Source: Nitratireductor aquimarinus (GTDB lineage: Bacteria; Pseudomonadota; Alphaproteobacteria; Rhizobiales; Rhizobiaceae). From it: 64,000 bases of DNA. The position numbers were made by a program, and so were the translations under genes. Position 1 is the first letter of the stretch. Every line of letters begins with the position of its first letter. Of the stretch, positions 56,555 through 64,000 are shown piece by piece. The stretch spans positions 1 to 64,000 of the forward strand of contig NZ_JAFKDE010000002.1 in NCBI RefSeq assembly GCF_017255295.1, given 5' to 3'. Under the pieces are notes generated by a model. The model was not told where the DNA came from. It ran no database searches and saw only the letters and a list, made by a program, of their open reading frames with translations.

Positions 56555-58099
56555 ATGCAGATGAACCGGCGTGCCCTCCTTTTCGGTTCCACGGCTCTGG
56601 CGACCGTGGCGGCGCTGGCCGTGTTGCGGCCGGACCATGCGGCAGTGGCCGAGGGCAAGGACGATCCGCGGCTCGTGCCGGCGCGCTCGCCGCTCGGCAT
56701 GGAAGGCGATCTGAAGAACCCGCGCGAAATCCACTCCATTGACGGGCGATTCCAGACGGACTTGACGATGAAGATCACCCGTCAGGATCTGCCTTATGCG
56801 AGCGCGGAGCTCAGGCTTTATGAAGGGGAGATCCCGGGACCGACCTTTCGTGTGTCGCCGGGCGACGAGATGGAGATCGCGCTCCATAACCGGATGCCGC
56901 CCAACCGCGACCACGACCCGGTGACCAACACGCCGAACCAGTTCAACTCGACCAATCTGCATTTCCACGGTTTCCATGTGAGCCCCAAGGGCAACAGCGA
57001 CAACGTCTATCTGCAGATCAATCCGGGCGAGAGCTTCAACTATCTGGTTCAGCTTCCGGAGGATCATCCGGCGGGCAATTACTGGTATCACCCGCACAGG
57101 CATGGCTCGGTGGCGGTGCAGGTGGCTTCGGGCTGCGGCGGCATGATGATCGTGCGCGGCACGCTGGATGACGTGCCGGAGGTGGCTGAAGCCATCGAGC
57201 GCGTGATGGTGTTCCAGTGCCCGGTGGTGGATCCGACAAGCGGCGAGCTCGACAGCTTTGACACGATCTGGAACCTGGATTCGGAACGCTACTGGCTGGT
57301 GAATGGCGAATATCAGCCGCGCATCTATATGCGCGAAGGCGAGGTGCAGCACTGGCGCTGGCTGAATGCGGGCGATGAGCAGTTCCTGCCGATGACGCTG
57401 GACGGTCTGGACCTGTTCGAGATCGGTTTCGACGGCAACCCTTATGATTTCGCGCGGAAAACCGACCGCATCTTCATCGCGCCGGGCAACAGGTCGAACG
57501 TGATGGTGCGGGCACCTAAAGTGGGCGTCTACGAGCTGATCCGCCCTGCCTTCTCGCAGGGCAAGACGGCGCTTCCGGAAGTGCGCATGGCGCAGGTCGT
57601 GGTGCTGCCGGCGGATACGGACCGGATCGGGCCGGACGTGAAGATGGGCACGCGCATTCCCGAGGAAGAGCTGCCCGACAACAAGATCCTGACCGACATC
57701 ACCGATGAGGAAATCTCAAAACGCCAGCAGATCGTGCTCGGCGTGACCGACACGCCCGGCATGTACAAGGACACGGTGTTCACGCTCAACGGAAAGCCGT
57801 TCGATCCCTCGCGCGACGACATCGTGGCCAGTCTGGGGACGGCGGAAGAGTGGGAGTTCGTCAACACGACCCCGTTCCCGCACCCGATCCATGTGCATGT
57901 GAACCCGATGCAGGTGACGCACATCAATGGCGAGGAGCTGGCTTACAAGCACTGGCAGGACACGATCGCCGTGCCGGCTGCGGGGTCGGCCACGGTGCGC
58001 ATGCGCTTCACCGAGTTCGACGGCCGCTTCGTCATGCACTGCCATATCCTTCCACACGAAGACCTGGGGATGATGCTCAATGTCAATATCAAGGCTTAG
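56555..58099 (+). CDS. Tat-exported multicopper oxidase
   Basis: About 514 residues. A twin-arginine signal (MNRRALLFGSTALATVAALA) directs folded, copper-loaded export. All four copper-ligand motifs are present: LHFHGFHV, WYHPHRHGS, HPIHVHVNP and the type 1/3 motif HCHILPHEDLGMM, so type 1, 2 and 3 sites should be complete. Three cupredoxin domains fit CueO/laccase-like enzymes, but the long Met-rich insert of CueO is absent, which argues against dedicated Cu(I) oxidation. The frame is open from a TTG at 56531; the ATG at 56555 or 56561 is preferred for the signal. The stop overlaps the cytochrome start. Confidence 0.92.
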   Translation: MQMNRRALLFGSTALATVAALAVLRPDHAAVAEGKDDPRLVPARSPLGMEGDLKNPREIHSIDGRFQTDLTMKITRQDLPYASAELRLYEGEIPGPTFRVSPGDEMEIALHNRMPPNRDHDPVTNTPNQFNSTNLHFHGFHVSPKGNSDNVYLQINPGESFNYLVQLPEDHPAGNYWYHPHRHGSVAVQVASGCGGMMIVRGTLDDVPEVAEAIERVMVFQCPVVDPTSGELDSFDTIWNLDSERYWLVNGEYQPRIYMREGEVQHWRWLNAGDEQFLPMTLDGLDLFEIGFDGNPYDFARKTDRIFIAPGNRSNVMVRAPKVGVYELIRPAFSQGKTALPEVRMAQVVVLPADTDRIGPDVKMGTRIPEEELPDNKILTDITDEEISKRQQIVLGVTDTPGMYKDTVFTLNGKPFDPSRDDIVASLGTAEEWEFVNTTPFPHPIHVHVNPMQVTHINGEELAYKHWQDTIAVPAAGSATVRMRFTEFDGRFVMHCHILPHEDLGMMLNVNIKA

Positions 58100-58385
58100 C
58101 CTCGCAGCACTGCTCCTGATGCCGTTCGCTGCCCAGGCGCAGGACAACAACGCCGTTCCGAAACAGGCGTCGGGCTGCGTCTCGTGTCATTCGGCGGATG
58201 GAAATCCGCTGGTGGAAGGGGTGCCGATCCTTTCGGGCCAGCGGTCCGACTATCTGGAGGCCGCACTCAAGGCCTATCGCGAGGGCCGCCGCACCGGCGG
58301 GCCGGCCGATGTGATGCGCTTCTACACCAAGGAACTGAGCGACGAGGACATCAAGGAGATTTCGGAATGGTTCGCACAAAACTGA
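58080..58385 (+). CDS. Small periplasmic class I cytochrome c
   Basis: 101 residues. Sec signal (SLAALLLMPFAAQAQ), haem site SGCVSCHS at Cys33, Cys36, His37, and a likely axial Met in PADVMRFYTKELSDEDI near residue 80. Cytochrome c553-like: a one-electron carrier between the flavoprotein dehydrogenase and an acceptor. Starts inside the 3' end of the oxidase gene and ends 19 bases inside the next gene, so all three are tightly coupled. Weak own ribosome-binding site. Confidence 0.9.
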   Translation: MSISRLSLAALLLMPFAAQAQDNNAVPKQASGCVSCHSADGNPLVEGVPILSGQRSDYLEAALKAYREGRRTGGPADVMRFYTKELSDEDIKEISEWFAQN

Positions 58386-59062
58386 TCGCGCTGGCCGTTG
58401 CCGCGCTCTGCGCAACGCCGACACTTGCCGCTGAGGATCTCCTCTACCTGACGAGCGAGCAGGGCGAGGAGCGCCTGCTCGACGCCGACCTCAACCGCGA
58501 CTATTTCAGCCTCGCCACCTATGTGGAGAGCGAGCAGATCCTGACCTTCTGCGGGCCGGCGACCGTGGCGGCGGTGGCCAATGCGCTGGGCATTCCGCGG
58601 CCTTCGCCCGACCGGCTCTATCCGTGGACGCTGTTCACGCAGGACACGCTGTTCAACGAGGCCAACCAGAAGCTGAAACCCTATGCGATGGTGGAGCATG
58701 AGGGGCTGACGCTGGCGGAGCTCGACACGTTCATCGAGAACACGGGGCTTGCGGCGGAACACCATTTTGCCGACGAGACATCCGTTGATGAACTGCGCAC
58801 GGCGATCCGGGAAACGCTTGAGGACCGCGATGCGCGCTTCATCGCAAACTATTCGCGCAAGGCGCTGCCCCAGGAAGGCGACGGGCACATTTCGCCCATC
58901 GGCGCTTATGACGAGGAGACCGACAGCGTTCTGATCCTCGATGTGGCGAAATACAAATATCCGCCGGTGTGGATCAGCGTCGAGAAGCTGCATGCGGCGA
59001 TGATGATGGTGGACGAGGGGTCCAACCGCTCGCGCGGTTTCGTCAAGGTGTCGGTCCAGTGA
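58367..59062 (+). CDS. Exported phytochelatin synthase-like papain-fold enzyme
   Basis: 231 residues with a Sec signal (LIALAVAALCATPTLAAED). Phytochelatin synthase family catalytic triad: Cys62 in TFCGPATVAAV, His174 in GDGHISPIGAYD and Asp192 in VLILDVAKYKYPP. The His-Asp distance of 18 equals that of plant enzymes (His162, Asp180). Only the catalytic half exists, as in cyanobacterial homologues of about 240 residues that mainly hydrolyse glutathione. Export is odd, since glutathione is mostly cytoplasmic, so a periplasmic thiol peptide or another glycine-terminal substrate is possible. It overlaps the cytochrome before it by 19 bases and the next gene by four (GTGA). Confidence 0.9.
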   Translation: MVRTKLIALAVAALCATPTLAAEDLLYLTSEQGEERLLDADLNRDYFSLATYVESEQILTFCGPATVAAVANALGIPRPSPDRLYPWTLFTQDTLFNEANQKLKPYAMVEHEGLTLAELDTFIENTGLAAEHHFADETSVDELRTAIRETLEDRDARFIANYSRKALPQEGDGHISPIGAYDEETDSVLILDVAKYKYPPVWISVEKLHAAMMMVDEGSNRSRGFVKVSVQ

Positions 59063-59541
59063 CGGGGCCGCGCCTTTCCCGCCGCGCCTTCCTGATCGGA
59101 AGCTGCTGCGCCATGGCGCTTACGCCCGTGGCGTCCGTGGCGCAGGCGGCGCGTCTGGGCTCCGCCTATGACGACACGGTCTGGGAGGGGCTGGTCTCGG
59201 CCATTGCTGGCCCGGTGAAGACGCCGCAGATCCTGCGTGATGCGCTGAAGCGCGATTTCACCAAGACGTTCGGCGTGCCGGCGCGGCAGGATCTGGTGAC
59301 CCATTTCGGCCGCGCGGGCATCGCCACGGTGCTTGATGCGCAGGAGGGGGACCGGGAAGAGCAGGTGCGCTGGATCGCCGCCTATCTGTTCACCGGCTCG
59401 GCCGACCCCGCCGATAAGGACGCGCCGATGATCAATTATCCATACGCGCTGGGATGGAAGTCGCTGAGCTTTGCCAAAGCGCCGGGCCTGTGCTCGGGGC
59501 CGGAGTTCGGCTATTGGCTCAATCCGTGGGAGGCAGCATGA
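59059..59541 (+). CDS. Tat-exported small subunit of a membrane GMC dehydrogenase
   Basis: 160 residues from a GTG overlapping the previous stop (GTGA). A twin-arginine signal (LSRRAFLIGSCCAMALTP) and a helical mature part that ends in MINYPYALGWKSLSFAKAPG and a Trp-rich tail. It resembles the small subunit of sorbitol/gluconate/fructose-type FAD dehydrogenases, which carries the signal for the co-folded large subunit. The large-subunit gene starts four bases inside this one, matching that pairing. It should let the FAD enzyme ride through Tat. Confidence 0.82.
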   Translation: MTGPRLSRRAFLIGSCCAMALTPVASVAQAARLGSAYDDTVWEGLVSAIAGPVKTPQILRDALKRDFTKTFGVPARQDLVTHFGRAGIATVLDAQEGDREEQVRWIAAYLFTGSADPADKDAPMINYPYALGWKSLSFAKAPGLCSGPEFGYWLNPWEAA

Positions 59542-61145
59542 GCGACCTGCACGCCGATATCGTGATCGTCGGGTCCGGCATGGCGGGGGCGCATCTTTCG
59601 CGCAGCCTCGCTGAAGCGGGACGCGACGTTCTTGTTCTGGAAGCCGGCGACAGCAAGCCGCGTTCGGAATATCTCGCCGATTTCTACGCCAATCCGGTGA
59701 AGGGTCCGCAGGCCCCCTATCCAAGCCAGGATTGGGCGCCGCACCCGACCGATACGGATTATGACGCGTTTTACGATCAGGCGGGGCCGGTGCGTTTCGT
59801 CGGTGCGTATCTGCGCATCTATGGCGGCACGACGTGGCACTGGACGGGCTTTGCCGACCGGTTGCGGCCCAATGACTTCAAGAGCGCCACGCTTTATGGC
59901 CGGGGCGCGGACTGGCCGATCACCTATGACGAGCTGATCCCCTATTACGAGCAGGCGGAAGCGCGCTGGGGTGTTTCGGGCGACCCGGACTTCACATGGG
60001 GCGCGCCGCGCAAGCCGGGCGAAGGCTACACGATGCCGCCCATTCCCGCCTCCTATATGGATTTACAGATTCAGAAGGCGCTGGATCAGATGGGGCTCAC
60101 CTCCAAGCGCTTCTCGCATGCGCGCAACTCGGTGATCTTCGACAACCGGCCAGCCTGCTGCGGCAACAATACCTGCGTGCCGATCTGCCCCATCGGGGCG
60201 AAATACGACGCCTCGTTCGACATGGACAAGGCGGTGGCGGCTGGCGCACGCATTGAACTGCGCGCGCTTGTGACCTTCATTGAAATCGGGGCCGACCAGA
60301 AGGTCGTGTCGCTGACGATCCGCCGCCCGGACGGCGCGACGCAGAAGGTGACCGGCAATATCTTCGTTCTGGGCGGGCACGCCATCGAGAACCCGCGCCT
60401 CATGCTGAATTCCAAGCAGGAAACTGCGCCTGACGGGGTTGGCAACGCGCATGACCAGGTGGGGCGTTACCTCCTGTCGCAGTACAATATCGACGTGTCC
60501 GGCACGGTGACGGATCCGGTCTATCCCTATCGCGGGCCGCAGCAGACCTCCGGCATCATCGAGTATCGCGATGGCGATTTCCGCAAGGAATATGCGGCCT
60601 TCGGCACGTCGTTCATGAACAATGGCTGGAGCGGCAATTCGGATGCAGAGAAGCTCTCGCGTGAGCTGATCGGCAAGGGCATGCGCGGGGCGGAGCTGGT
60701 CAACACGCTCAACGCGCAGATTTCGCGCCATGTGCGGCTCAACTCCTCGGCGGAAACGCTGGGCGTGCCGGAGAACCGCGTTACGCTTTCCGACAAGATG
60801 GACACGTCCGGCGTGCCGCGCCCGCGCATCAACTTCACGGTCGATGATTACACGCAGGCTGGCATCACCGTGGCGCGGGAGGTGAACCAGAAGGTGCTCG
60901 GCCTGATGGGGGCGAAGGACATCAAGGAAGATACGCCCTATCTCTCCAACGCCATCATCGCCGGCACCACACGCATGGGAACCGACCCGAAGCGTTCGGT
61001 CGTGGGGCCGGATCTGAAGACGCACCAGCACCCGAACCTTTATATACTTGGCACCTCGACCCATGTGAGCGCGCCGGTCAACGCGCCGTCGCTGACCATC
61101 GCCGCCATGGGCATCCGGCTGGCCGAGCACCTGAACAAGGGCTGA
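59538..61145 (+). CDS. GMC-family FAD/Fe-S dehydrogenase large subunit (gluconate/sorbitol DH-like)
   Basis: 535 residues, no own signal (exported with the small subunit by inference). FAD loop VIVGSGMAGAHLSRSLAEAG at the N-terminus. A Cys-rich segment CCGNNTCVPICPIGAKYD around residues 207-223 (Cys207, 208, 213, 217) is the hallmark of the FAD-GDH/gluconate dehydrogenase branch, where it holds a 3Fe-4S cluster. C-terminal GTTRMGTDP and NAPSLTIAAMGIRLAEHL complete the GMC fold. Oxidises a sugar, polyol or similar alcohol in the periplasm and likely hands electrons to the cytochrome c encoded at 58080. Start overlaps the small-subunit stop (ATGA). Confidence 0.92.
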   Translation: MSDLHADIVIVGSGMAGAHLSRSLAEAGRDVLVLEAGDSKPRSEYLADFYANPVKGPQAPYPSQDWAPHPTDTDYDAFYDQAGPVRFVGAYLRIYGGTTWHWTGFADRLRPNDFKSATLYGRGADWPITYDELIPYYEQAEARWGVSGDPDFTWGAPRKPGEGYTMPPIPASYMDLQIQKALDQMGLTSKRFSHARNSVIFDNRPACCGNNTCVPICPIGAKYDASFDMDKAVAAGARIELRALVTFIEIGADQKVVSLTIRRPDGATQKVTGNIFVLGGHAIENPRLMLNSKQETAPDGVGNAHDQVGRYLLSQYNIDVSGTVTDPVYPYRGPQQTSGIIEYRDGDFRKEYAAFGTSFMNNGWSGNSDAEKLSRELIGKGMRGAELVNTLNAQISRHVRLNSSAETLGVPENRVTLSDKMDTSGVPRPRINFTVDDYTQAGITVAREVNQKVLGLMGAKDIKEDTPYLSNAIIAGTTRMGTDPKRSVVGPDLKTHQHPNLYILGTSTHVSAPVNAPSLTIAAMGIRLAEHLNKG

Positions 61146-61152
61146 AACCTGC

Positions 61153-62574
61153 ATGAACAAGGCCGCGCTGCCGTTGCTGCTTCTCCTGGTGCTGCTCGGC
61201 AACGGGCTGCGTTCGGTGGTCAGCTCCACCGTGTTCGTCTCGGAAGGGACGTTTGCGAGCTTTCTGAAAATTTCCGTCAACAAGACCTCGGTGATCATCG
61301 AGCTGCTTCTGGGCGCGGTGCTTCTGTCGCTTCTGATCACGCCACGGCTGATCCAGCGCTTTCCGGCACGGCCGCTGGCGGCTGCGATGTGTCTCATCGC
61401 GGGGGTCTCCAGCCTTGGGCTGGCGGTGCTTTTCTGGGTTGCGCCGCCGGTCGCAACGCGTGAGGCGCTGGTGGTGGTGCTGTTTCCACTGATCGGCTTT
61501 TCGCTGGCGGCGCTCGCGCCCATTGCACAAATGATGACCGTGTGGGGCGGCGAGCGGCATTCCAAGCTTTTGACGGGTGTGTGGGCGGTGGCCATGCCGG
61601 CGGCGTTTCTGGTCACGCCGCAACTCGTCCGGGTGATTGCGCCGCGCTATGGGCTGGACATCTTCTTTGCCGGCTTCGCCATGGTGCCTTTCCTGCTGAT
61701 GCTGGGCCTCTGGATGGTGCGCGAACCCGTGAAGGAAACGGCGGGCGAGGCAGGGGAAGAGAAGGCCGCCAGCTTCGCGCTTCTTCCGGTTCTTGCCGTG
61801 TTGATCACCTTCGAGGCGGTGACAACGCTGGTGTCGCTCTCGGGCATCAGTGCGCCGGAAACGCAGATTGCGGCCGGGTTGTTTGCGGCGAGCCTTGCCT
61901 ATCTCATCGTGCGGGCACGGCGGGGAAGGGCTGCGGAACAGGCTCCGCGAGCGCCCGTGGAAGGGGCGACGCTTGGCGTGTTCGCCTTCCTCTTTTTCGT
62001 CAATGTGGCGACCACGGGCTTTTACGACACCGCCTATCTGGTGAAGCACATGTGCTCCAACACGCTGATCGCCGACCGGGCAACGATTGGCGCGCTGGCG
62101 CAGGTGGTAGCGGCCATGGGAGCGACGGCGATCCTGGCGCGCATGCCGATCCAGCGGGCGCTGATGCTCGCCGGCGCGGTGATCACGGCGGCGGGCCTCG
62201 GCTCCTATATGCTGTATTTCGGCTTTCCCTATTACGAGGTCTATCTGGGGTCGAAGGCGCTCACCGGTTTCGGCACGGGGCTGCTGACAACGGCTGCCGT
62301 TTTTGCGGTCACCGGCGCGGCCGGCAAGAACGCGCATCTGTCGCTCTTCATCGCCTTCGTGATCATCGTGGGAACGGAAGTGGGGCTGGAACTCTTCGAG
62401 ATCCTGATACAGGTGATGGAGATGCTGAGCTTTGCGCCTGACGCGGTCTATTCCAGCGTTTTCGTGTTGCAGGCCGTTCTGGTGGTGGTGGCGATGCCGT
62501 TCCTTTTTGCGAAAGAGGCATCGCCCGACGCCATTGCGGCGGAAGGTGCGAAAAGCCCGACCGCGCAGCAATGA
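61153..62574 (+). CDS. MFS-type transporter of unknown substrate
   Basis: 473 residues with about twelve hydrophobic spans and a central cytoplasmic loop (REPVKETAGEAGEEK). It starts with NKAALPLLLLLVLLGNGLRS; the A-motif between spans 2 and 3 is poorly conserved, so family assignment inside MFS is open. It is eight bases after the GMC gene, so part of the redox operon. It may import the product or substrate of the dehydrogenase, or export a metal-binding thiol. It converges with the aminotransferase gene. Confidence 0.85.
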   Translation: MNKAALPLLLLLVLLGNGLRSVVSSTVFVSEGTFASFLKISVNKTSVIIELLLGAVLLSLLITPRLIQRFPARPLAAAMCLIAGVSSLGLAVLFWVAPPVATREALVVVLFPLIGFSLAALAPIAQMMTVWGGERHSKLLTGVWAVAMPAAFLVTPQLVRVIAPRYGLDIFFAGFAMVPFLLMLGLWMVREPVKETAGEAGEEKAASFALLPVLAVLITFEAVTTLVSLSGISAPETQIAAGLFAASLAYLIVRARRGRAAEQAPRAPVEGATLGVFAFLFFVNVATTGFYDTAYLVKHMCSNTLIADRATIGALAQVVAAMGATAILARMPIQRALMLAGAVITAAGLGSYMLYFGFPYYEVYLGSKALTGFGTGLLTTAAVFAVTGAAGKNAHLSLFIAFVIIVGTEVGLELFEILIQVMEMLSFAPDAVYSSVFVLQAVLVVVAMPFLFAKEASPDAIAAEGAKSPTAQQ

Positions 62575-62592
62575 GCGCGGCGCGGGGACAAG

Positions 62593-63909
62593 CTACCAGC
62601 CGGCGAAGTGCTCCAGAAGCTGCGGGTCCACACGCCCGGCCTCCACATCGCCCAGCGCCTGGTCGAGAATGGCGATGCCGCGCAGCGCCTCGTCCTCGCT
62701 CATGGTGAGGGGCGGGGTGAACTCCAGAACATTGGAGTTGATGCCCACATAGTAGATGACGAGGCCGAGCTGGAAGGCGCGGTAGACGACAAGCGCGGTC
62801 TGCTCGATGGCCGGTGTGCGGGCGTTACTGTCGCTGACCAGCTCGACACCCAGCGCAAGACCGTGGCCGCGCACATTGCCGATGAGCTCGTGCTTTGCCT
62901 GCAGGTCACGCAGCGCCGTTAGCATCGTGTCGCCCACACGCGCCGCATTGGCGACGAGGTTTTCACGCTCGATCGTGTCGAGAACGGCGAGGCCCGCCGC
63001 CGCGCAGACGGGATTGCCGTGAAGCGTCTGGAAGGAGAAGGCGGAGGCGTGGTTCATGATCGCCTCGGGGCCTACCGCCGCCGATATGGGCAGGCCGCCG
63101 CCGAGCCCCTTGCCGAAGACAATGATGTCGGGCTCGATGTCACTGTGCTCGAAGGCGTGGAGCCGCCCGGTGCGTCCGAGCCCCACCTTCACCTCATCGC
63201 AGACCAGCAGAATGCCATGTTTGCGGCAGAGCGCCTGAATTTCCCGGAAATAGCCGGGCGGGGGCACCAGCATGCCGCCATCGGACTGGATCGGTTCGAT
63301 GAAGAAGGCCGCCACTTCCTCCGGCGGGACGGTGGTGGCGAAAAGCTCTTCGAGATGCGCAAGTGCCGCGCTGGCGGCAGCCTCGGGGCTGCCGGCGGCG
63401 TAGGCATCGGGATAGGGAACGAGGCTCAGGCCCGATGCCTTGTCGATGCCGCCCTGCGCGGGGTGGCCGGAAATGGCCACCGACCCCACCGTGCCGCCAT
63501 GATAAGCGCCCTTGAAGGACAGGATGCGTTTGCGGCCCGTCGCGGCGACCACGGCGCGGGCGACGGTCTCGTTGGCGTCCGAACCGGAATGGCCGAACCA
63601 GACACGGCCCGCGGCGCGCTCGGGCACGATGGAGAGCAGTTTCTCGGCCAGAAGAACGCAGGGCTCGTTGGCGGTGGAAAGGTAGCTCGCGCCCGCCTGA
63701 TCGGTCAGCGCGCGGTTGACGGCTTCGGCAAGGGCCGGGTGGCCGTGGCCGAGGCTGGCCGCGCCCCACGAAGCGGCGAAATCGAGAAGGTCGCGCCCGT
63801 CATCGCCACGCAGGAGACTGCCCTTTCCGCCGGTCACGGCCTGCGGAAAGAAACGCAGATGGGCGAGCGTTGAAACGCTGCGGCTTTCGCGGTCGTACAG
63901 TCCGTTCAT
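62593..63909 (-). CDS. Class III PLP-dependent aminotransferase
   Basis: 438 residues, normal length. Pyridoxal-phosphate Lys in FGKGLGGGLPISAA, the upstream Asp in LLVCDEVKVGLGRTGR, and the cofactor loop SGSDANETVARAVVAA. Subgroup like 4-aminobutyrate, beta-alanine-pyruvate or diaminobutyrate transaminases; the exact substrate is not predictable. It starts 52 bases after the stop of a gene that continues past the window edge, so it may be downstream in the same minus-strand operon. Confidence 0.92.
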   Translation of the reverse strand: MNGLYDRESRSVSTLAHLRFFPQAVTGGKGSLLRGDDGRDLLDFAASWGAASLGHGHPALAEAVNRALTDQAGASYLSTANEPCVLLAEKLLSIVPERAAGRVWFGHSGSDANETVARAVVAATGRKRILSFKGAYHGGTVGSVAISGHPAQGGIDKASGLSLVPYPDAYAAGSPEAAASAALAHLEELFATTVPPEEVAAFFIEPIQSDGGMLVPPPGYFREIQALCRKHGILLVCDEVKVGLGRTGRLHAFEHSDIEPDIIVFGKGLGGGLPISAAVGPEAIMNHASAFSFQTLHGNPVCAAAGLAVLDTIERENLVANAARVGDTMLTALRDLQAKHELIGNVRGHGLALGVELVSDSNARTPAIEQTALVVYRAFQLGLVIYYVGINSNVLEFTPPLTMSEDEALRGIAILDQALGDVEAGRVDPQLLEHFAGW

Positions 63910-63961
63910 GCCTGCTTTCCCTGTTGTGTTTCCGTGTGTCGGGTGTTGCCCCCAAAGGCCG

Positions 63962-64000
63962 TCAGTAGACTGCCTTGTAACGGGCGCAGCGCTCCGCCTG
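63962..64000 (-). CDS. C-terminal end of an unidentified gene (truncated by window edge)
   Basis: An open reading frame in the same direction as the aminotransferase ends here with QAERCARYKAVY and a TGA. Only 12 residues are visible, so no family can be named. Its short distance to the aminotransferase (52 bases) suggests an operon partner. Confidence 0.4.
   Translation of the reverse strand, partial: QAERCARYKAVY

Noticed and set aside
59454-59537. Earlier start for the Fe-S/FAD dehydrogenase
   Set aside because: Out-of-frame overlap with the small-subunit gene; the ATGA junction at 59538 and the Rossmann N-terminus fix the start.

Overview
This window looks like a chromosomal segment of a GC-rich alphaproteobacterium, most likely of the order Hyphomicrobiales (Rhizobiales) and perhaps a Phyllobacteriaceae-type marine or soil genus. 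Pointers are the codon use, imperfect palindromic intergenic repeats of a rhizobial type (cores AAAAGYGGAAACCG, and GAGCATTTCGGGTGA with its complement), two TGA-N9-TCA sites that fit the rhizobial RirA 'IRO box', and many TRAP, TTT (Tct) and Dpp-type uptake systems. The genus assignment is inference. No rRNA, tRNA, CRISPR array, phage gene, insertion sequence or transposase was seen.

Layout. 1-4825: 3' part of a giant secreted RTX/VCBS-type adhesin with a von Willebrand A domain. 4948-6565: a small exported protein and an LpoA/LivJ-like periplasmic lipoprotein. 7064-10722: coxS-coxL-coxM-type molybdenum hydroxylase of form II. 10809-15849 (minus): TRAP transporter operon dctQ-dctM-creatininase-dctP-M20 hydrolase, divergent from a LysR regulator (15941). 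16859-19121: diguanylate cyclase and TSUP permease. 19128-27139 (minus): amiC-amiR(ANTAR)-dppC-dppB-SBP-formamidase-dual ABC ATPase operon, preceded by a leader terminator whose loop resembles an ANTAR target. 27357-33148: GntR-tctC-tctB-tctA-SDR-RraA-cupin catabolic cluster. 33481-40595: a second peptide ABC operon ending in an M14 carboxypeptidase-like gene. 40600-42914: DUF983 protein and a GMC oxidoreductase. 43115-48081: TetR regulator and an RND efflux pair, each preceded by the same 28-bp palindrome. 48345-54699: TonB receptor, DUF2218 protein and a four-gene siderophore ABC importer, with IRO-like boxes. 54825-62574: an unusual exported redox cluster (EF-hand/haem protein, multicopper oxidase, cytochrome c, phytochelatin-synthase-like protease, Tat-exported small subunit, Fe-S/FAD GMC dehydrogenase, MFS transporter). 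62593-64000 (minus): class III aminotransferase and the tail of another gene.

The window reads as an accessory nutrient-scavenging region: five separate organic-solute uptake systems, each packaged with its own regulator or a hydrolase/oxidase, followed by an iron and metal island. The parts most worth experimental attention are the 54.8-62.6 kb redox/phytochelatin-synthase-like cluster, and the ANTAR-controlled amide/peptide operon with its leader hairpin. All functions are inferred from protein family features visible in the translations; no database search was run.
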